DNA from: CAVVYA01 sp964577835
GTDB lineage: Bacteria; Pseudomonadota; Alphaproteobacteria; SMXQ01
NCBI GenBank assembly: GCA_964577835.1
Contig: CAZOBN010000002.1
Coordinates: forward strand, 14,487-78,486
Length of the DNA: 64,000 bases
Direction: 5' to 3'
Shown piece by piece: positions 62,492 to 64,000 of this stretch. The translations under genes were made by a program, and so were the position numbers. Each line of letters starts with the position of its first letter. The stretch's first letter is position 1. The notes beneath the pieces were generated by a model. That model was given only the letters and a program-made list of their open reading frames with translations, was not told where the DNA came from and ran no database searches.

Positions 62492-63403
62492 TCAAGCTAT
62501 ACTGCGCGGGATCAATACGTTAGGCCCCGGCCGGGCGCGCGCGGCGGACGCCTGGTGGGTGGCCCGCGGCTCCGGCATGCCGGTTTCCGGCCAATATTCG
62601 TCGCCGATACGGAACCGCGCGTTCCGCCATGTTAGCTCCACGGACCGACTACGCAACAGCGTCACCGGTGCCGCGGCGAACGGCGAGGCGCCGTCCGACA
62701 ACCACTCGCAAAAATCATTATAGCGCTCTTCGAGCGTATAGCCGATCTCGAGCAGGCCATCGGACGGATCCGCCGACCAAGCCAGGGGCAGGCGCGGCCC
62801 AACCGCGCCGAAATTGAGTATTTCGAGCAGCAGGAAGCGGCCTTCAAGGGTTCCGTCGTCCAAAGTCATCTTGGCGGGCACCGGTTCGCTGTCGGTCAGG
62901 GTTTTCTTGAGCGCGGCGCGCGCCATGGAAATTTCGTGCTCCGGCGAATGGCCGGTGATCTCCTTGTCATCCATGCGGTGTGCGGCGCGCGTCAGGGCGC
63001 CGACGCCGCAGCCCTCGATGAACAGGCGCTCGCCCCAGGGACCCTTGGCCAGCCAGATGTCGATCGGCTTCTCCAACGCGGACGTCCAGCCGGCGATGAT
63101 CTCCTCCGGCCGACCGGCGATGCCCAGCGAGTTGGCGATGTTGTTGGCCGTGCCGAGCGGGATGACGCCGACGCGCGCGCCGGTCGGTGCCGCGAGCACC
63201 ACCTTTGTCACCGTGCCGTCACCGCCGGCGGCGACGATCAGATCGGCGCTCCGGCGAACCAAGTCGTCGCTGTCGGAATCCTTCGGCGAACGAACCTCGA
63301 CCTCGTAGCCGGCTTCCGTGAGCAGCCGCGCGAGCTCGTCGGCCGTGGTGCTCCGATCGCCCGCGGAAGGGCTGTGAATGAGAACGGCGCGCGCACGGCC
63401 CAG
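62492..63403 (-). CDS. Diacylglycerol-kinase-family lipid kinase with probable CTG start
   Basis: This 303-residue protein has the kinase motif GGDGT at 60-64, the lead strand VLIHSPSAG at 7-15 (normally N-P-x-S-G) and PLGTANNIANSL. No ATG, GTG or TTG in frame precedes the lead strand; TTG at 63262 would cut it off. CTG 63403 lies nine bases after AGGAG. The stop of the DUF421 gene lies just upstream in the same frame. It likely phosphorylates diacylglycerol or a sphingoid lipid. Confidence 0.75.
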   Translation of the reverse strand: MGRARAVLIHSPSAGDRSTTADELARLLTEAGYEVEVRSPKDSDSDDLVRRSADLIVAAGGDGTVTKVVLAAPTGARVGVIPLGTANNIANSLGIAGRPEEIIAGWTSALEKPIDIWLAKGPWGERLFIEGCGVGALTRAAHRMDDKEITGHSPEHEISMARAALKKTLTDSEPVPAKMTLDDGTLEGRFLLLEILNFGAVGPRLPLAWSADPSDGLLEIGYTLEERYNDFCEWLSDGASPFAAAPVTLLRSRSVELTWRNARFRIGDEYWPETGMPEPRATHQASAARARPGPNVLIPRSIA

Positions 63404-63415
63404 GGTGGCGATCTC

Positions 63416-63922
63416 CTATGGGACTTTCGTCACGATACTGATGTTGCCGCTCCGTTCGAGCCGCGCTTCGGCCACCCTGTCGAGGCTTGCCACATTGCGA
63501 TGGCGCAGTTCCTCTTCAAGGTCGCGGGCGCTCAGATGGCAGCCGTGCAGCGCCTGCTCATCGACTTTGCCGTCATGCACGATGACTTGAGCATTGCCTT
63601 TGATGATGCTTCCGAGCCAATGGGATCGCACGGCCGCGAGCGAGAAGATCCAATGCAGGGCGACCATGGCGGCGCAGGCCGCCAGCGACGGCACCACCGG
63701 GGCACCGCCCGAGATCGCGCGGCCGGCCACCGCCCCCAGCATGACGCCGAGGATGATGTCGAAGGCGCTGCCTTTGCCGAGGAAACGCTTCTTGCCCAAG
63801 CGGACGATGATGATGACGGCGATATAGACCACCACGGCGCGCACCGCCATTTGCGCGGCGGTGATCCGGCTGCCGTCGATGGCGCCGAGCCATTCGCGAA
63901 GAAAGTTGCCGATTCCGTCCAT
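63416..63922 (-). CDS. DUF421/YetF-like membrane protein
   Basis: This 168-residue protein has about three helices (MAVRAVVVYIAVIIIVRLG, DIILGVMLGAVAGRAIS, VPSLAACAAMVALHWIF) and a soluble C-terminal domain (VIVHDGKVDEQAL, DLEEELRHRNVASLDRVAEA) typical of DUF421. ATG 63922 is chosen over a GTG two codons upstream. It ends 12 bases before the kinase start, so the two are probably co-transcribed. The remaining 63923-64000 bases hold nothing recognisable. Confidence 0.85.
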   Translation of the reverse strand: MDGIGNFLREWLGAIDGSRITAAQMAVRAVVVYIAVIIIVRLGKKRFLGKGSAFDIILGVMLGAVAGRAISGGAPVVPSLAACAAMVALHWIFSLAAVRSHWLGSIIKGNAQVIVHDGKVDEQALHGCHLSARDLEEELRHRNVASLDRVAEARLERSGNISIVTKVP

Positions 63923-64000
63923 GACCACCTAGTGCACTGATTCATTCATAGGATTCACAAATGGCTTTTGCCATGCGAATCTGCGCGCATGGCTCAGACG

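Noticed and set aside
1..64000. CRISPR arrays, tRNA and rRNA genes, transposases, prophage genes
   Set aside because: Read for regularly spaced repeats, cloverleaf ends and transposase motifs on both strands; none seen.

Overview
This is a high-G+C, gene-dense chromosomal segment. The features below point to an alphaproteobacterium of the order Hyphomicrobiales (Bradyrhizobium, Rhodopseudomonas or Xanthobacteraceae-like). The evidence is the number of orphan Bug/TctC-type solute-binding proteins, two FixK/FNR boxes, a malonate operon of the rhizobial mat type, and palindromic intergenic repeats of the kind common in that order. No rRNA, tRNA, CRISPR array, phage or intact insertion sequence was seen. 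Genus is inference; nothing here fixes it.

Layout. 0-9.8 kb: a truncated LysR regulator, divergent from a hydantoinase/carboxylase-type operon (hyuA, hyuB, a 92-residue zinc-ribbon gamma-like subunit), an Fbp-type ABC importer (binding protein, fused permease, ATPase) and an isochorismatase-fold protein lacking the catalytic Cys. 9.9-13.2 kb: a sulfur-handling cluster (ArsR-rhodanese regulator, divergent operator, persulfide-dioxygenase-like metallo-hydrolase, MFS carrier, DsrE protein). 13.2-28 kb: mixed housekeeping and accessory genes (DTW-domain tRNA enzyme, flavoprotein, truncated haemoglobin with a FixK/FNR box, hydroxyacid dehydrogenase, binding proteins, MFS carrier, RidA, dienelactone-hydrolase-like protein, quinone reductase), with two decayed loci. 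28-34.6 kb: a malonate module made of a GntR regulator with paired operators, a TRAP transporter, malonyl-CoA decarboxylase and malonyl-CoA synthetase.

34.7-52.5 kb and 56.4-61.2 kb form a large catabolic region for an unidentified, probably aromatic, acid. It holds three paralogous bicupins, a gentisate-dioxygenase-like ring-cleavage bicupin, a NahE/PhdJ-like hydratase-aldolase, a UbiD decarboxylase with an intact Arg-Glu-Glu triad, an aldehyde dehydrogenase, two haem-oxygenase-fold (HDO-like) proteins, an SDR, a NicX/aminopeptidase-M29-like protein and a VOC protein. Six periplasmic binding proteins (five Bug, one TAXI) are interleaved, with no membrane partner in the window. The order cupin dioxygenase, aldolase, aldehyde dehydrogenase recalls the 1-hydroxy-2-naphthoate (PhdI-PhdJ-PhdK) route, but the substrate is unknown. 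Two LysR genes, at the left edge and at 55.4-56.4 kb, are close paralogues and carry the same upstream palindrome, suggesting that the hyu operon and the second HDO operon share regulatory logic.

52.4-54.4 kb holds queD-queE (queuosine/7-deazaguanine synthesis) behind a strong UUCG terminator, and a membrane protein behind a second FixK/FNR box. The right end (61.3-64 kb) holds an HPF/cold-shock fusion, a GlsB/YeaQ membrane protein, a diacylglycerol-kinase-family gene whose only plausible start is CTG, and a DUF421 membrane protein in the same frame just upstream of it.
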